A stretch of 12,155 bases of DNA from Alistipes sp. (GCA_017532885.1 JAFXIS010000095.1:1-12155); one strand, 5' to 3'. Positions 1-7,238 are shown, numbered from the stretch's first letter. Made by a program: numbers and translations. Notes: a model not told the origin generated them from the sequence alone.

Positions 1-143
1 CGATAGTCAGGGAAATATTGAGGGCAAGCATAAGCATCTGTAATGCTATCAGCCTTGCCAAACATCAAAAGACCTGCAAGAGTCAAGCCTGCAATATCTT
101 CTCGTCTATCCTCTCTGTAACCTTTCAATTTAATTAAAAGAAA
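1..143 (-). pseudogene. 5'-truncated fragment of an ATP-binding / AlbA_2-type regulator, runs off left edge
   Basis: The minus strand is open from an in-frame stop at 144-146 to the window edge. From about position 131 it reads KLKGYREDRREDIAGLTLAG, then LLMFGKADSITDAYACPQYF and PDYR. The pattern 'GLTLAGLLMFGK...FPDY' is what I remember from the middle of bacterial AlbA_2/RecG-like ATP-binding proteins, which carry an N-terminal putative DNA-binding domain and an ATPase-like C-terminal half. That assignment is from memory of the family. There is no ATG ahead of the conserved part, and the sequence upstream is AT-rich with stops in all three frames, so the N-terminal half is missing at this site. 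It could be a decayed gene, or one cut by a rearrangement or element insertion; the rest lies outside the window. Confidence 0.5.
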
Positions 144-155
144 TTAAATCTGATT

Positions 156-192
156 AAAATTTATAGCGTTCGCTTCGGACCTCAAAATTTAT
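156..192. repeat. Direct repeat AAAATTTAT flanking a 19-bp spacer
   Basis: AAAATTTAT occurs at 156-164 and again at 184-192. The GC-richer 19 bp between them contain GCGTTCGCTTCGGAC. The pair lies directly upstream of the truncated gene fragment, where its conserved reading frame stops. It could be a short duplication or scar, but repeats of this size and AT-richness also arise by chance. Confidence 0.35.
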
Positions 193-199
193 TAGCAAG

Positions 200-230
200 C
201 CTCTGTAAATTAATAATTTACAGAGGTTTT
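200..230 (+). terminator. Perfect 13-bp inverted repeat, probable terminator
   Basis: CCTCTGTAAATTA (200-212) pairs perfectly with TAATTTACAGAGG (214-226) around a single central base. On the plus strand TTTTCATTTTG follows, which suits a rho-independent terminator for a transcript coming from the left. On the minus strand the downstream run is poorer in T. No plus-strand gene is visible to its left inside the window, so it could instead belong to a recombination site or be an end of a decayed element. Confidence 0.5.
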
Positions 231-297
231 CATTTTGTTACACACCGGTCTACACACACTTTTGCAAACTATGCGGCTTATCCCCACCGACATAAAC

Positions 298-333
298 AAC
301 AAAAACGCCCCACAGCTCAGCTGCGAGGCGTTT
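298..333 (-). terminator. Rho-independent terminator of the tRNA(CAU) gene
   Basis: Reading leftward, AAACGCC (327-333) pairs with GGCGTTT (303-309). An inner CAGCT/AGCTG stem lies in the loop, and a T-rich tract (TTTTTGTTGTTT) follows. It begins 10 bp past the tRNA 3' end, so it most likely ends the tRNA transcript. Confidence 0.75.
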
Positions 334-342
334 ATGATTTTG

Positions 343-416
<74 letters not shown>

Positions 417-447
417 TGCAAAATACCAGCAAATATTTTTGCGAGTG

Positions 448-479
448 CAAATATAGAATAAAAAAATTGTAAAATAAAA
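448..479 (-). promoter_or_regulatory. Putative promoter of tRNA(CAU)
   Basis: On the minus strand TATATTTG (plus 448-455) matches the Bacteroidota -7 consensus TAnnTTTG. It ends 31 bp before the tRNA 5' end. Twenty bases further upstream there is only TTTT (476-479) instead of TTTG. The rest of 421-657 is AT-rich, with no reading frame I would call. Confidence 0.5.
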
Positions 480-570
480 TTTTCATTATAAAAAATCCAT
501 ATGTGCCACATGTCGCATCTTTGGTGCTATAAATTACCACGATAGAGGCACAGCAAATTCATCCTCGCCC

Positions 571-580
571 GACATATGTC
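571..580. repeat. 10-bp palindrome GACATATGTC upstream of murA
   Basis: GACATATGTC is a perfect palindrome 30 bp upstream of the putative -33 element of murA. A related sequence, CATATGTGCCACATGTCGC, lies about 70 bp further upstream. It could be a protein-binding site, but nothing else supports that. Confidence 0.3.
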
Positions 581-609
581 GCCGACAAATAAAAAAACTC
601 GATTCAAAG

Positions 610-641
610 TTGGTTTCTTTCGGCGAAAATAGTTACCTTTG
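610..641 (+). promoter_or_regulatory. Putative murA promoter
   Basis: TACCTTTG (634-641) fits the -7 consensus TAnnTTTG. TTGG lies at 610-613, 20 bp upstream, as a partial -33 element. Transcription would begin about 10 bp before the murA ATG, which leaves a very short leader. Confidence 0.5.
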
Positions 642-657
642 GTAAAAATTATATCGT

Positions 658-1968
658 ATGGCAATATTCAAAGTTGAGGGCGGACGACGCCTGCATGGTT
701 CTATAACACCCCAAGGAGCGAAGAATGAGGCGCTTCAGATTTTGTGTGCTACATTGCTGACAAAGGAGCGCGTCGTGGTGCATAATGTACCACAGATTCT
801 CGACATCCTGCAACTCATTGAGCTATTGGCGGCTATGGGCGTTGAAGTGGAGCGCTTGAGCGAGAGTAGCTATGCCTTCCGCGCTGCCGATATCAATCTC
901 GACTACCTGCGTAGTGAGGATTATCACAAGCGTTGCCGAAGGCTGCGTGGCTCGGTGATGATGATTGGTCCGCTGTTGGCGCGTTTTGGCGTTGGATACA
1001 TCCCCAAGCCGGGTGGCGATAAGATTGGTCGTCGCAGGTTGGACACCCACTTCCTCGGTTTCCAGAAATTGGGGGCCGAGTTCAATTTCGACAAGGCAGA
1101 CGAGTTCTTCTCGGTTGAGGCAAAGCGCCTGAAGGGTTGCTATATGCTCCTGGACGAGGCATCGGTTACGGGTACTGCAAATATCGTTATGGCGGCGGTT
1201 TTAGCCGAAGGTACTACGACGATTTACAACGCCGCATGCGAGCCCTACTTGCAGCAACTATGCAAAATGCTCAATCGCATGGGAGCCAAGATTTCGGGTA
1301 TCGCCTCGAACCTGCTCACCATCGAGGGAGTGAAGGAGTTGGGAGGTACCGAGCACACCATGTTGCCCGATATGATTGAGGTGGGCAGTTTCATCGGCAT
1401 GGCAGCCATGACGCAATCGGAGCTGACGATTAAGAATGTGTCGTATGAGAATCTCGGTATTATTCCGGCGCAGTTTGCCCGCATGGGTATTCAGTTTGAG
1501 CAGCGCGGCGACGATATCTATATCCCGCAGCAGGACCACTACGCCATCGAGAGTTTCATAGATGGCTCTATTATGAATATTGCCGATGCTCCATGGCCCG
1601 GACTTACGCCCGACCTGTTGTCAATATTTTTGGTTGTGGCAACACAGGCGAAGGGTGCGGTATTGATTCATCAAAAGATGTTCGAGAGCCGTCTCTTCTT
1701 CGTCGATAAACTTATCGACATGGGAGCGCAGATTATCCTCTGTGACCCGCATCGTGCTACGGTAATCGGTCACGACCACCGCGTGCGTCTGCGCGCAACG
1801 AAGATGACTTCGCCCGATATTCGTGCCGGAGTTGCGCTGCTTATTGCCGCAATGAGCGCCGAGGGTGTCAGCACGATTCAGAATGTCGAGCAGATAGACC
1901 GAGGTTATCATAATATCGAGGGTCGCCTGAATGCTCTCGGAGCAAACATTATCCGCCTGGAGGAGTAG
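658..1968 (+). CDS. murA: UDP-N-acetylglucosamine 1-carboxyvinyltransferase, Asp-type active site
   Basis: MurA transfers enolpyruvate from PEP to UDP-GlcNAc in the cytoplasm, the first committed step of peptidoglycan synthesis. The 436-residue length is normal for the EPSP synthase-like fold. Visible signatures are GAKNEA with K22 and N23, the loop PKPGGDKIGRR (117-127), D319 in GLTPDL (equivalent to E. coli D305), R389 in SPDIRAG (equivalent to R397), and the C-terminal IDRGYHNIEGRLNALGAN. In most MurA proteins the loop has a Cys (E. coli C115) that protonates PEP and is alkylated by fosfomycin. Here the position is D121 (GAT at 1018-1020). Asp at this site is known in Mycobacterium and Chlamydia, where it keeps activity but gives fosfomycin resistance; resistance here is inferred. 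The ATG at 658 is the natural start just after the promoter. A 40-bp gap leads to the next gene, with which it may be co-transcribed. Confidence 0.96.
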   Translation: MAIFKVEGGRRLHGSITPQGAKNEALQILCATLLTKERVVVHNVPQILDILQLIELLAAMGVEVERLSESSYAFRAADINLDYLRSEDYHKRCRRLRGSVMMIGPLLARFGVGYIPKPGGDKIGRRRLDTHFLGFQKLGAEFNFDKADEFFSVEAKRLKGCYMLLDEASVTGTANIVMAAVLAEGTTTIYNAACEPYLQQLCKMLNRMGAKISGIASNLLTIEGVKELGGTEHTMLPDMIEVGSFIGMAAMTQSELTIKNVSYENLGIIPAQFARMGIQFEQRGDDIYIPQQDHYAIESFIDGSIMNIADAPWPGLTPDLLSIFLVVATQAKGAVLIHQKMFESRLFFVDKLIDMGAQIILCDPHRATVIGHDHRVRLRATKMTSPDIRAGVALLIAAMSAEGVSTIQNVEQIDRGYHNIEGRLNALGANIIRLEE

Positions 1969-2008
1969 AATCCGTTGATTGATAGCAATTTATAGCAAAT
2001 TATAAGCC

Positions 2009-2335
2009 ATGATTATTACAACAACAAACAATATCGAGGGCTCTCGCATCGAGGAGTATGTGAGTTTAGTTTCGACAAATATCGTAATAGGCACAAATTT
2101 CTTTTCGGATTTTGTCGCTTCGTTTACCGACTTTTTCGGAGGTCGCTCATCGACCTATCAAAACAAGCTCGACGATGTATATCGTGCTGCCATAAAGGAG
2201 GTTGAGCGTAAGGCCAAAGCTGCCGGTGCAGATGCCATCGTTGGGTTGAAAATGGATTTTAACGAGGTATCGAGCAAAGGCAAGGCTATGTTTATGGTAT
2301 CGGCTGTGGGTACTGCCGTAAAGCTAAGCCGCTAA
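2009..2335 (+). CDS. YbjQ/UPF0145 family protein
   Basis: This 108-residue soluble protein matches the YbjQ (UPF0145, 'heavy-metal-binding domain') family. It opens with MIITTTNNIEGSRIEEY, has a central GGRSSTYQNKL segment, then AAGADAIVGLKMDF, and ends MVSAVGTAVKL. All of these sit where the family consensus has them, and the length is typical. Family members form pentamers; their role is unproven and the metal-binding label is weak. No metal-ligand cluster is visible here, with no Cys and no His. The 40-bp gap from murA contains AT-rich near-repeats (ATAGCAA twice) and no convincing promoter, so read-through from murA is likely. Confidence 0.85.
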   Translation: MIITTTNNIEGSRIEEYVSLVSTNIVIGTNFFSDFVASFTDFFGGRSSTYQNKLDDVYRAAIKEVERKAKAAGADAIVGLKMDFNEVSSKGKAMFMVSAVGTAVKLSR

Positions 2336-2392
2336 CCCTCGCCTATCGAAATCGGGTTGAATATTAATAATTTAGAGAATAAATAAGCTAAT

Positions 2393-2412
2393 GGCATCCG
2401 TCGGAGGGTGCC
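2393..2412 (+). other. Hairpin between the YbjQ-family gene and tdk
   Basis: GGCATCC (2393-2399) pairs with GGGTGCC (2406-2412), seven pairs including one G-T, around a 6-nt loop. The sequence after it is GTGTAATTAAAATTTTG, not a clean T run, so it would be a weak terminator. It lies 24 bp before the tdk start and could instead be a leader structure. The next -7-like sequence, AAATTTTG at 2422-2429, deviates from consensus by one base and is too close to the start codon to be convincing. Confidence 0.4.
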
Positions 2413-2436
2413 GTGTAATTAAAATTTTGCAGAAAA

Positions 2437-3009
2437 ATGTTTTTGGAGAGTTCTAAACAGCGTGGTTGGATTGAGGTTGTGTGTGGTTCAATGTTTTCGG
2501 GTAAGACCGAGGAGTTGATTCGTCGCTTGCGCCGCGCGGAGTTTGCAAATCAGAGAGTGGAGATTTTCAAGCCATGTATAGATGTGCGTTACTCGGTCGA
2601 GGAGGTTGTATCGCATGAGGGTCACTCGATTCGCTCGACACCCGTGGAGTCACCGCAGAATATCCTGCTGATGACCAGCGAGGTAGATGTTGTGGGTATT
2701 GACGAGGCGCAGTTCTTCGACGACAGCTTGGTGGATGTTTGCCGCCAATTGGCAGACAGAGGTGTAAGAGTGATTGTTGCAGGCCTTGATATGGATTATA
2801 TGGGCAAGCCTTTTGGCCCTATGCCGGCATTGATGGCTACGGCAGAGCATGTATCGAAGGTGCATGCTATATGCGTTCGTTGTGGCGACCCGGCACATCA
2901 CTCACATCGTTTGACGGCTGATGGTCAGCTCGTGATGTTGGGCGAGAAGGATACCTATGAGCCTCTGTGTCGTCACTGCTTTAATGCGGCACGCAATGAG
3001 GGCAAATAA
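2437..3009 (+). CDS. tdk: Thymidine kinase (type II, zinc-containing)
   Basis: Thymidine kinase phosphorylates thymidine to dTMP with ATP in the cytoplasm, in the pyrimidine salvage route. The 190-residue length fits the bacterial/TK1-like class. The P-loop is GSMFSGKT (17-24). The catalytic-base motif DEAQFF starts at 89, with E90 as the probable general base. [15 protein letters not shown] (115-129) matches the family's nucleoside-binding part. Two Cys pairs, CVRC (146-149) and CRHC (178-181), form the structural zinc site, and the loop between them (GEKDTYEPL) matches the substrate-covering lasso. All key residues are present. It is in the same orientation as murA and the MscS gene, but their functions are unrelated, so co-transcription would reflect position only. 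Confidence 0.95.
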   Translation: MFLESSKQRGWIEVVCGSMFSGKTEELIRRLRRAEFANQRVEIFKPCIDVRYSVEEVVSHEGHSIRSTPVESPQNILLMTSEVDVVGIDEAQFFDDSLVDVCRQLADRGVRVIVAGLDMDYMGKPFGPMPALMATAEHVSKVHAICVRCGDPAHHSHRLTADGQLVMLGEKDTYEPLCRHCFNAARNEGK

Positions 3010-3073
3010 TCCACAATAAGGACGACAACGACAACAAAACAACAAGGATTAATAATCTTAGACAGAGTAAATT

Positions 3074-3985
3074 ATGAACTTTTTGCAGACCGAGCAGGTT
3101 GAAAATCTCATTGTACCTGATAGCATCCAGAAGGCGCGTTTTGCAGAGGCTGTGCGTCAATTCTCCGAGATGGATGTGCAGCAGATATGGTCACAGATGC
3201 TGGAGTGGTGCATTTGGACAGGTATAAAAATCATCATTGCACTACTTATTTTCTATGTGATGCGCTGGATTTTAGGGCGCATTGTGAAGGTTTTGGATGC
3301 TGTGATGACTCGCCGCGGGGTGGAGGTTTCACTGCACTCATTCCTGCTCACAGCCATAAAGACCGTCGGATATGTACTTATCTTCGTGATTTTGGTGTCG
3401 GTTTTGGGCTTCGACTCGTCAGCATTTATCGCCATCCTCGCCTCTATGGGTTTGGCCATTGGTATGGCACTGAGTGGCACGCTGCAAAACTTCGCCGGAG
3501 GTATCATGCTCCTGGTTTTGCGCCCATATCGCGTAGGTGACTATATCGAAGCGCAGGGTGTGGGAGGTACGGTGCATGCCATTCGCCTCTTTACGACGAT
3601 TATTCACACCGCCGACAAAAAGACGATTTACATCCCTAATAATGTCATTTCAACCTCTATAATCAACAACTTCTCAACCTCAACGACACGCCGTTGCAGT
3701 TGGCGAGTGTCGGTGTCGTATGGCGATGACTACGATAAGATTCGCGAGGCCCTCTTGGCTATCATTGCACGCGATAAGCGCATCTTGCAGGAGCCCACTC
3801 CCGTGGTACGCATAGATTCATTGACGGAGAGTGCTGTGGTTATCGAGGCTCGCGTATGGGTTCTGAATAGCGACTACTGGTCGGTATATGACTCTGTAAC
3901 CGAGGCCATTTATAAGGAACTGCCCGAACATGGAGCGCACTTCCCCTACCCGCAGCTCGATGTACATATAACAAAGCAGCAGTAA
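3074..3985 (+). CDS. Small-conductance mechanosensitive channel, MscS family
   Basis: An MscS-type channel in the inner membrane opens under membrane tension to release solutes on hypo-osmotic shock. The 303-residue size is close to that of E. coli MscS (286), so this is a simple three-helix member. An N-terminal hydrophilic stretch (1-45) is followed by TM1 (48-67), TM2 (89-112) and the pore-lining TM3 with the signature SMGLAIGMALSGTLQNFAGG (124-143). The adjacent RPYRVGDYIEAQGVGGTV begins the beta domain. The Gly/Ala-rich TM3 pattern and the conserved RPxRVGDYI segment are the diagnostic features. The C-terminal alpha/beta domain runs to the end. The 64-bp gap after tdk shows no good promoter, and no terminator follows the gene. 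Confidence 0.93.
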   Translation: MNFLQTEQVENLIVPDSIQKARFAEAVRQFSEMDVQQIWSQMLEWCIWTGIKIIIALLIFYVMRWILGRIVKVLDAVMTRRGVEVSLHSFLLTAIKTVGYVLIFVILVSVLGFDSSAFIAILASMGLAIGMALSGTLQNFAGGIMLLVLRPYRVGDYIEAQGVGGTVHAIRLFTTIIHTADKKTIYIPNNVISTSIINNFSTSTTRRCSWRVSVSYGDDYDKIREALLAIIARDKRILQEPTPVVRIDSLTESAVVIEARVWVLNSDYWSVYDSVTEAIYKELPEHGAHFPYPQLDVHITKQQ

Positions 3986-4010
3986 TTTATTATAACTTAA
4001 ATATTTTCGC

Positions 4011-4018
4011 TATATTTG
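4011..4018 (+). promoter_or_regulatory. Putative -7 element for the DUF5606 gene
   Basis: TATATTTG fits TAnnTTTG and lies 33 bp before the chosen ATG, in the AT-rich gap after the MscS gene. The position 20 bp upstream reads TTAT, so a -33 element is not evident. The box argues against an upstream TTG start, because that TTG (4016-4018) lies inside it. Confidence 0.45.
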
Positions 4019-4051
4019 CGACGAAGAAAATTTAGAAACACATTTACAACT

Positions 4052-4471
4052 ATGGAATTTAAGGATATTTTGGCTATTTCAGGACAGCCCGGACTTTATA
4101 AGTATGTTGCGCAGTCTACACGCGGAATTATCGTGGAGTCACTTGGCGATGGTAAGCGCGTATGCGCATCGGCAACAGCTCGCGTGAGCGCACTCGCCGA
4201 GATTTCAATGTTCACCGAGGGTGAGGATATCGCTTTGGCGGATGTTTTCACTCGCATGTATGCCCACACAGGCGGCAAGGAGGGCCTTTCTCCAAAGTCT
4301 ACTCCCGAACAGATGAAGGCATATTTTGCCGAGGTATTGCCTGAGTATGACCGCGAGAGAGTGCATGTTTCGGATATCAAGAAGGCACTATCGTGGTTTA
4401 ACATCCTGGTTGGAGCGGGCTTTACCGAGTTCACTTTGCCCGAGGAGGGTGAGGAGCAGAGCGAGGAGTAA
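4052..4471 (+). CDS. DUF5606 family protein, conserved in Bacteroidota
   Basis: The product is 139 residues from the ATG at 4052. A longer in-frame reading from TTG at 4016 would start inside the promoter-like box, so it was not used. The N-terminus MEFKDILAISGQPGLYKYVA, followed by STRGIIVESL, and the later IKKALSWFNIL match what I know of DUF5606, a Bacteroidota-restricted family of unknown function. It has no signal peptide and no membrane segment, so it is presumably cytoplasmic. The C-terminus is strongly acidic (EEGEEQSEE). The gene has its own apparent promoter and is followed 22 bp later by a strong hairpin, so it is probably expressed alone. I cannot assign a biochemical role. Confidence 0.85.
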   Translation: MEFKDILAISGQPGLYKYVAQSTRGIIVESLGDGKRVCASATARVSALAEISMFTEGEDIALADVFTRMYAHTGGKEGLSPKSTPEQMKAYFAEVLPEYDRERVHVSDIKKALSWFNILVGAGFTEFTLPEEGEEQSEE

Positions 4472-4493
4472 ATTTGCTCCACATACAAAATCA

Positions 4494-4524
4494 AGAGGGC
4501 GTTCAAATATGTTGAACGCCCTCT
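4494..4524. terminator. Bidirectional terminator between convergent genes
   Basis: AGAGGGCGTTCAA (4494-4506) pairs perfectly over 13 bp with TTGAACGCCCTCT (4512-4524) around a 5-nt loop. It sits between the rightward DUF5606 gene and the leftward DUF2147 gene. Leftward it is followed by TTGATTTTG and rightward by CTCTGTCTAAATTATT, so neither T tract is ideal, but position and strength fit a shared terminator. Confidence 0.8.
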
Positions 4525-4583
4525 CTCTGTCTAAATTATTGAAAAAAACTTTCTTGGGGTCTAATTGTGAACAGCCCGACTAA

Positions 4584-5042
4584 TTACTTTATGCGAGTCC
4601 AATAAAGTGTAACACCCATACCGAGGATTGTACCGCGCAACTTCAATCTGTCGGGAGTCTCGAACTCTGCCGAAGCATTCACTCTCATACCCTTCGTGGG
4701 GTCGTAAATCTTTGCACCGCCGTATGTCTTCTCCTCGGCGTCATACTTCAAGCCCTTCACGATGACAATCTGGTCTACATCCACATTGCGCAATGACTTG
4801 TCGGGATTCTTCACATCCTTGCGCTTGTTGCCATTCTCGTCATAGGGATTCTCTACCCAGAATACCTGAGCATCATACGAGCCATCAGCATTCTTTGTTA
4901 TGCGCACCTTGCTCTTGCTGCCGCCACGGTCGGTAAGATACTCTCCAATGATGGCATCGCCATTCTCGTTAAAGTTCTGCGCCATTGCAGGAATACCGAA
5001 AAACAATGCGCAAAAAATGGTAATAAAAAACTTCTTCATCAC
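4584..5042 (-). CDS. Secreted DUF2147 family protein
   Basis: The product is 152 residues with a clear Sec signal peptide: MMKK, then a hydrophobic core (5-18), with cleavage likely at AMA-Q after residue 21. The mature part begins with a GEYLTDRGGSKSKVRITK segment. Its Asp/Gly-rich beta pattern, including GGAKIYDPTKGM and the C-terminal LRGTILGMGVTLYWTRIK, is typical of DUF2147, a family of small exported proteins with a lipocalin-like barrel and unknown function. The length matches the family. Two adjacent ATGs (5042 and 5039) could serve as start. It has its own promoter 167 bp downstream of the BatB-like gene, so it is probably not part of that operon despite sharing its orientation. Confidence 0.85.
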   Translation of the reverse strand: MMKKFFITIFCALFFGIPAMAQNFNENGDAIIGEYLTDRGGSKSKVRITKNADGSYDAQVFWVENPYDENGNKRKDVKNPDKSLRNVDVDQIVIVKGLKYDAEEKTYGGAKIYDPTKGMRVNASAEFETPDRLKLRGTILGMGVTLYWTRIK

Positions 5043-5065
5043 TTAATCTTTAATAATTGCTATGG

Positions 5066-5097
5066 CAAAAGTATACCAATCCCCGCCTCTGCACAAT
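5066..5097 (-). promoter_or_regulatory. Promoter of the DUF2147 gene
   Basis: On the minus strand TACTTTTG (plus 5066-5073) matches TAnnTTTG exactly. ATTG (plus 5094-5097), containing TTG, lies 20 bp upstream. The box ends 23 bp before the ATG. This is the same 20-bp spacing as at the HU and tRNA-Ser promoters in this window. Confidence 0.65.
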
Positions 5098-5173
5098 AGG
5101 CATGGGATATACACCCGCGCAAAGTGGCGGAGCCATGAAAAAGTGGTGAAAATATAGATTTTTGTGGCGAAAT

Positions 5174-5212
5174 TAGCCTCGCAACGACCTCCACGGAGGC
5201 TCCGACGGGCTA
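5174..5212 (-). other. GC-rich stem-loop at the end of the Bat operon
   Basis: TAGCC and GGCTA bound a region (5174-5212) that also holds AGCCTC/GAGGCT and CCTCC/GGAGG stems, overlapping the BatB stop codon. Leftward it is followed by AATTTCGCC rather than a T tract, so it is at best a weak terminator for the operon. It may instead only stabilise the 3' end. Confidence 0.35.
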
Positions 5213-6247
5213 TTTTCCCTGCTTGGGCTCCTTATCGCGGAAGATATCGAAGCGACGAAGACGCGGATTGCGACGGCTCAAAATCGTAAATTCCAACAAC
5301 AGTAGCACCAAAGCTACAACCAACGGATATTGATATTGCTCGTTATACTCCTCATAGCGAATGGTCGAAAGCTCGCTCTTCTCCATAAGGTTTATGCCCT
5401 TCACAATCTCATCCAAACCGATATCCTGCTTCGAGGCGCGAACATAAGCTCCCTCGGTTATCGAAGCTATCTCCTGCAACATCTCCTCGCCGAGTTTCGA
5501 CACGACAATCTCGTCGTTCTCATCCTTGATGAATTCGCCACCTATCTCGATAGGCGCACCCTCGGGTGTTCCGATACCTATCGTATAGATGTGTATACCC
5601 TGCTCCTTTGCCATCTGTGCCACAGCTATGGCATCATCCTCGTGATTCTCACCATCGGTAATAAGCACTATGGCGCGGCTCTTCTCGCTCTGCGATGAGA
5701 ATGACAACGCCGCCAACTGCAGCGCCTTACCTACGGCTGTACCCTGCTCACCGACAAGCGTGGGCGATAGGCGTTTTGCAAAAGCCTGCGCCATACGGTA
5801 ATCCGAAGTGATAGGCAACTGCACCTTAGGCTCTCCGGCAAAGGCGATAAGACCCACACGCTCCTGCTGCAAGCCCTCGAAGAGTTTGTTTATAGCATAC
5901 TTCGTGCGCTCCAAGCGATTGGGCTCGAAATCCTCTGCCAACATCGAGTTCGACACATCGACAACAAGCATAATCTCCACGCCGCGCGCCTTCTCCTCGC
6001 GAAGCTTTGAGCCGAATTGAGGGCGTGCCACAGCCACAACCAAGCAGGCATATGCCAAGATAAAGAGCGTAGTCTTAAGGCGCAAGCGCCCGCGCGAAAA
6101 ATCGGGCATCAACGAGCGCATCAACTCCGCATTTCCGAAGCGTGCCACAAGGCGGCGACGACGATGTGACGCCAAAGCATAGATAGCCACCAACAGAGGT
6201 ATCAGCAGCAAAAGATATAAAAATTCGATATTTGCAAATCGAAACAT
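5210..6247 (-). CDS. batB: vWA-domain membrane protein, BatB-like
   Basis: This 345-residue protein is an inner-membrane von Willebrand A protein of the Bacteroides aerotolerance type. Hydrophobic segments lie at 7-25 and about 59-75, followed by a vWA domain (about 90-280) and a C-terminal TM segment (308-324). The MIDAS residues are present: DVSNSM with D97, S99 and S101, then T170 in GEQGTAVG, and D198 in ITDGENHED. The N-terminus FRFANIEFLYLL matches that of paired BatA/BatB proteins. Four base pairs separate it from the BatA-like gene upstream, indicating co-translation. The vWA domain faces the side opposite to that expected for DUF58 substrates in the cytoplasm, so a periplasmic partner is likely (inference). 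Aerotolerance is the historical phenotype of the operon; the molecular function is not settled. It is the last gene of the operon here. Confidence 0.88.
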   Translation of the reverse strand: MFRFANIEFLYLLLLIPLLVAIYALASHRRRRLVARFGNAELMRSLMPDFSRGRLRLKTTLFILAYACLVVAVARPQFGSKLREEKARGVEIMLVVDVSNSMLAEDFEPNRLERTKYAINKLFEGLQQERVGLIAFAGEPKVQLPITSDYRMAQAFAKRLSPTLVGEQGTAVGKALQLAALSFSSQSEKSRAIVLITDGENHEDDAIAVAQMAKEQGIHIYTIGIGTPEGAPIEIGGEFIKDENDEIVVSKLGEEMLQEIASITEGAYVRASKQDIGLDEIVKGINLMEKSELSTIRYEEYNEQYQYPLVVALVLLLLEFTILSRRNPRLRRFDIFRDKEPKQGK

Positions 6248-6251
6248 AGGT

Positions 6252-7238
6252 CTAAGGTATGCGTTTAAGGATTATATGTGTAAAGAGGAACTCCAGCGCC
6301 AAAAGTGCCAATGCCAAAAGCAAAAGCGGCACCCACTCCTCGTGATATATCGTAAGGTCGGTAATCTCGACCTTGCTCTTCTCCATTTGGTTAATCTCGT
6401 CGTAGATAGCCTTCAGCTTCTGTTTATCCGTAGCACGGAAATATTTTCCACCCGTGCGTGAAGCTATCTCCGAGAGGGTTTTCTCGTCAATTTCGACCTC
6501 CATCATCTGGTAGGTCATATTACCGAACATATCAATTGCCGGATAGGGAGCCTTACCGCGCTTACCCACACCAATGGTGTAGACCTTGATGCCCATATCG
6601 GCAGCAATGTCGGCTGCCATAAGAGGTGAAATCTCTCCGCGATTGTTCACTCCATCAGTCAATAGAATTACAACCTTGCTCTTCGCGTCGCTCTCGCGCA
6701 GGCGGTTCAATGCCGTAGCCAGACCATTACCGATGGCTGTGCCATCCTCTATTACGCCACTGCGAATGCGCGACAGAAGTGTCTGCAAGGTACTTTTGTC
6801 GGTTGTCAGAGGGCTCTGCGTAAATGCCTCACCGGCAAAGACCGCCAAACCTATACGGTCACCCTGACGGTCGGCGATAAATGAGCCGGCAACCTCCTTG
6901 GCGGCCGTTAAACGGTCGGGCTGGAAGTCACGCGCAAGCATTGAGCCCGAGATATCGATGGCGAGCATAATGTCAATACCCTCAGCGTTGGTTTTGCTCT
7001 GCTGCTCCACTCCCTGAGGGCGTGCCAATGCAACAATCATCAAAGCAAAGGCCGCCGCACGCAACACAAAGGGGGCGTGGCGCAACCAATAACGCCATGT
7101 GCGAGGTGCTTTACGCACGCCGGCAACGGTCGAGATGCGTATTGCTGCCCCACCCTGCAATGTACGGTAGATATAATAGGCTATCATCGGCACCAAAAGC
7201 ACCAAGAGCCACAATAGATATGGATTTGCGAATCTCAA
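6252..7238 (-). CDS. batA: vWA-domain membrane protein, BatA-like, non-ATG start
   Basis: The 328-residue product pairs with the BatB-like protein downstream. It has an N-terminal TM segment (7-24), a second hydrophobic segment (57-73), a vWA domain and a C-terminal TM (about 306-325). The MIDAS motif is complete: DISGSM with D95, S97 and S99, T167 in EDGTAIG, and D195 in LTDGVNN. No ATG is available at the expected N-terminus. The first codon of RFANPYLLWLL is preceded by TTG (7236-7238), with CTG and ATT as in-frame alternatives a few codons upstream and a stop just beyond. The first internal ATG (M18) would cut the first TM segment. TTG is therefore the likely start, which may lower translation. 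The gene begins 24 bp after the BatC-like stop. Its role is presumed to be a metal-dependent adhesion module working with MoxR. Confidence 0.88.
   Translation of the reverse strand: MRFANPYLLWLLVLLVPMIAYYIYRTLQGGAAIRISTVAGVRKAPRTWRYWLRHAPFVLRAAAFALMIVALARPQGVEQQSKTNAEGIDIMLAIDISGSMLARDFQPDRLTAAKEVAGSFIADRQGDRIGLAVFAGEAFTQSPLTTDKSTLQTLLSRIRSGVIEDGTAIGNGLATALNRLRESDAKSKVVILLTDGVNNRGEISPLMAADIAADMGIKVYTIGVGKRGKAPYPAIDMFGNMTYQMMEVEIDEKTLSEIASRTGGKYFRATDKQKLKAIYDEINQMEKSKVEITDLTIYHEEWVPLLLLALALLALEFLFTHIILKRIP

Noticed and set aside
571..580. GACATATGTC palindrome as a murA operator
   Set aside because: It is short, single and unsupported by a regulator or a second well-matched copy; kept only as a low-confidence feature.
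2336..2436. Riboswitch in the tdk leader
   Set aside because: Only one small hairpin is present; no conserved aptamer motif was recognised.
5330..5698. Plus-strand open frame over the BatB-like gene
   Set aside because: It is a shadow of the vWA gene; no start context, no family resemblance, and it lies wholly inside a well-supported gene.
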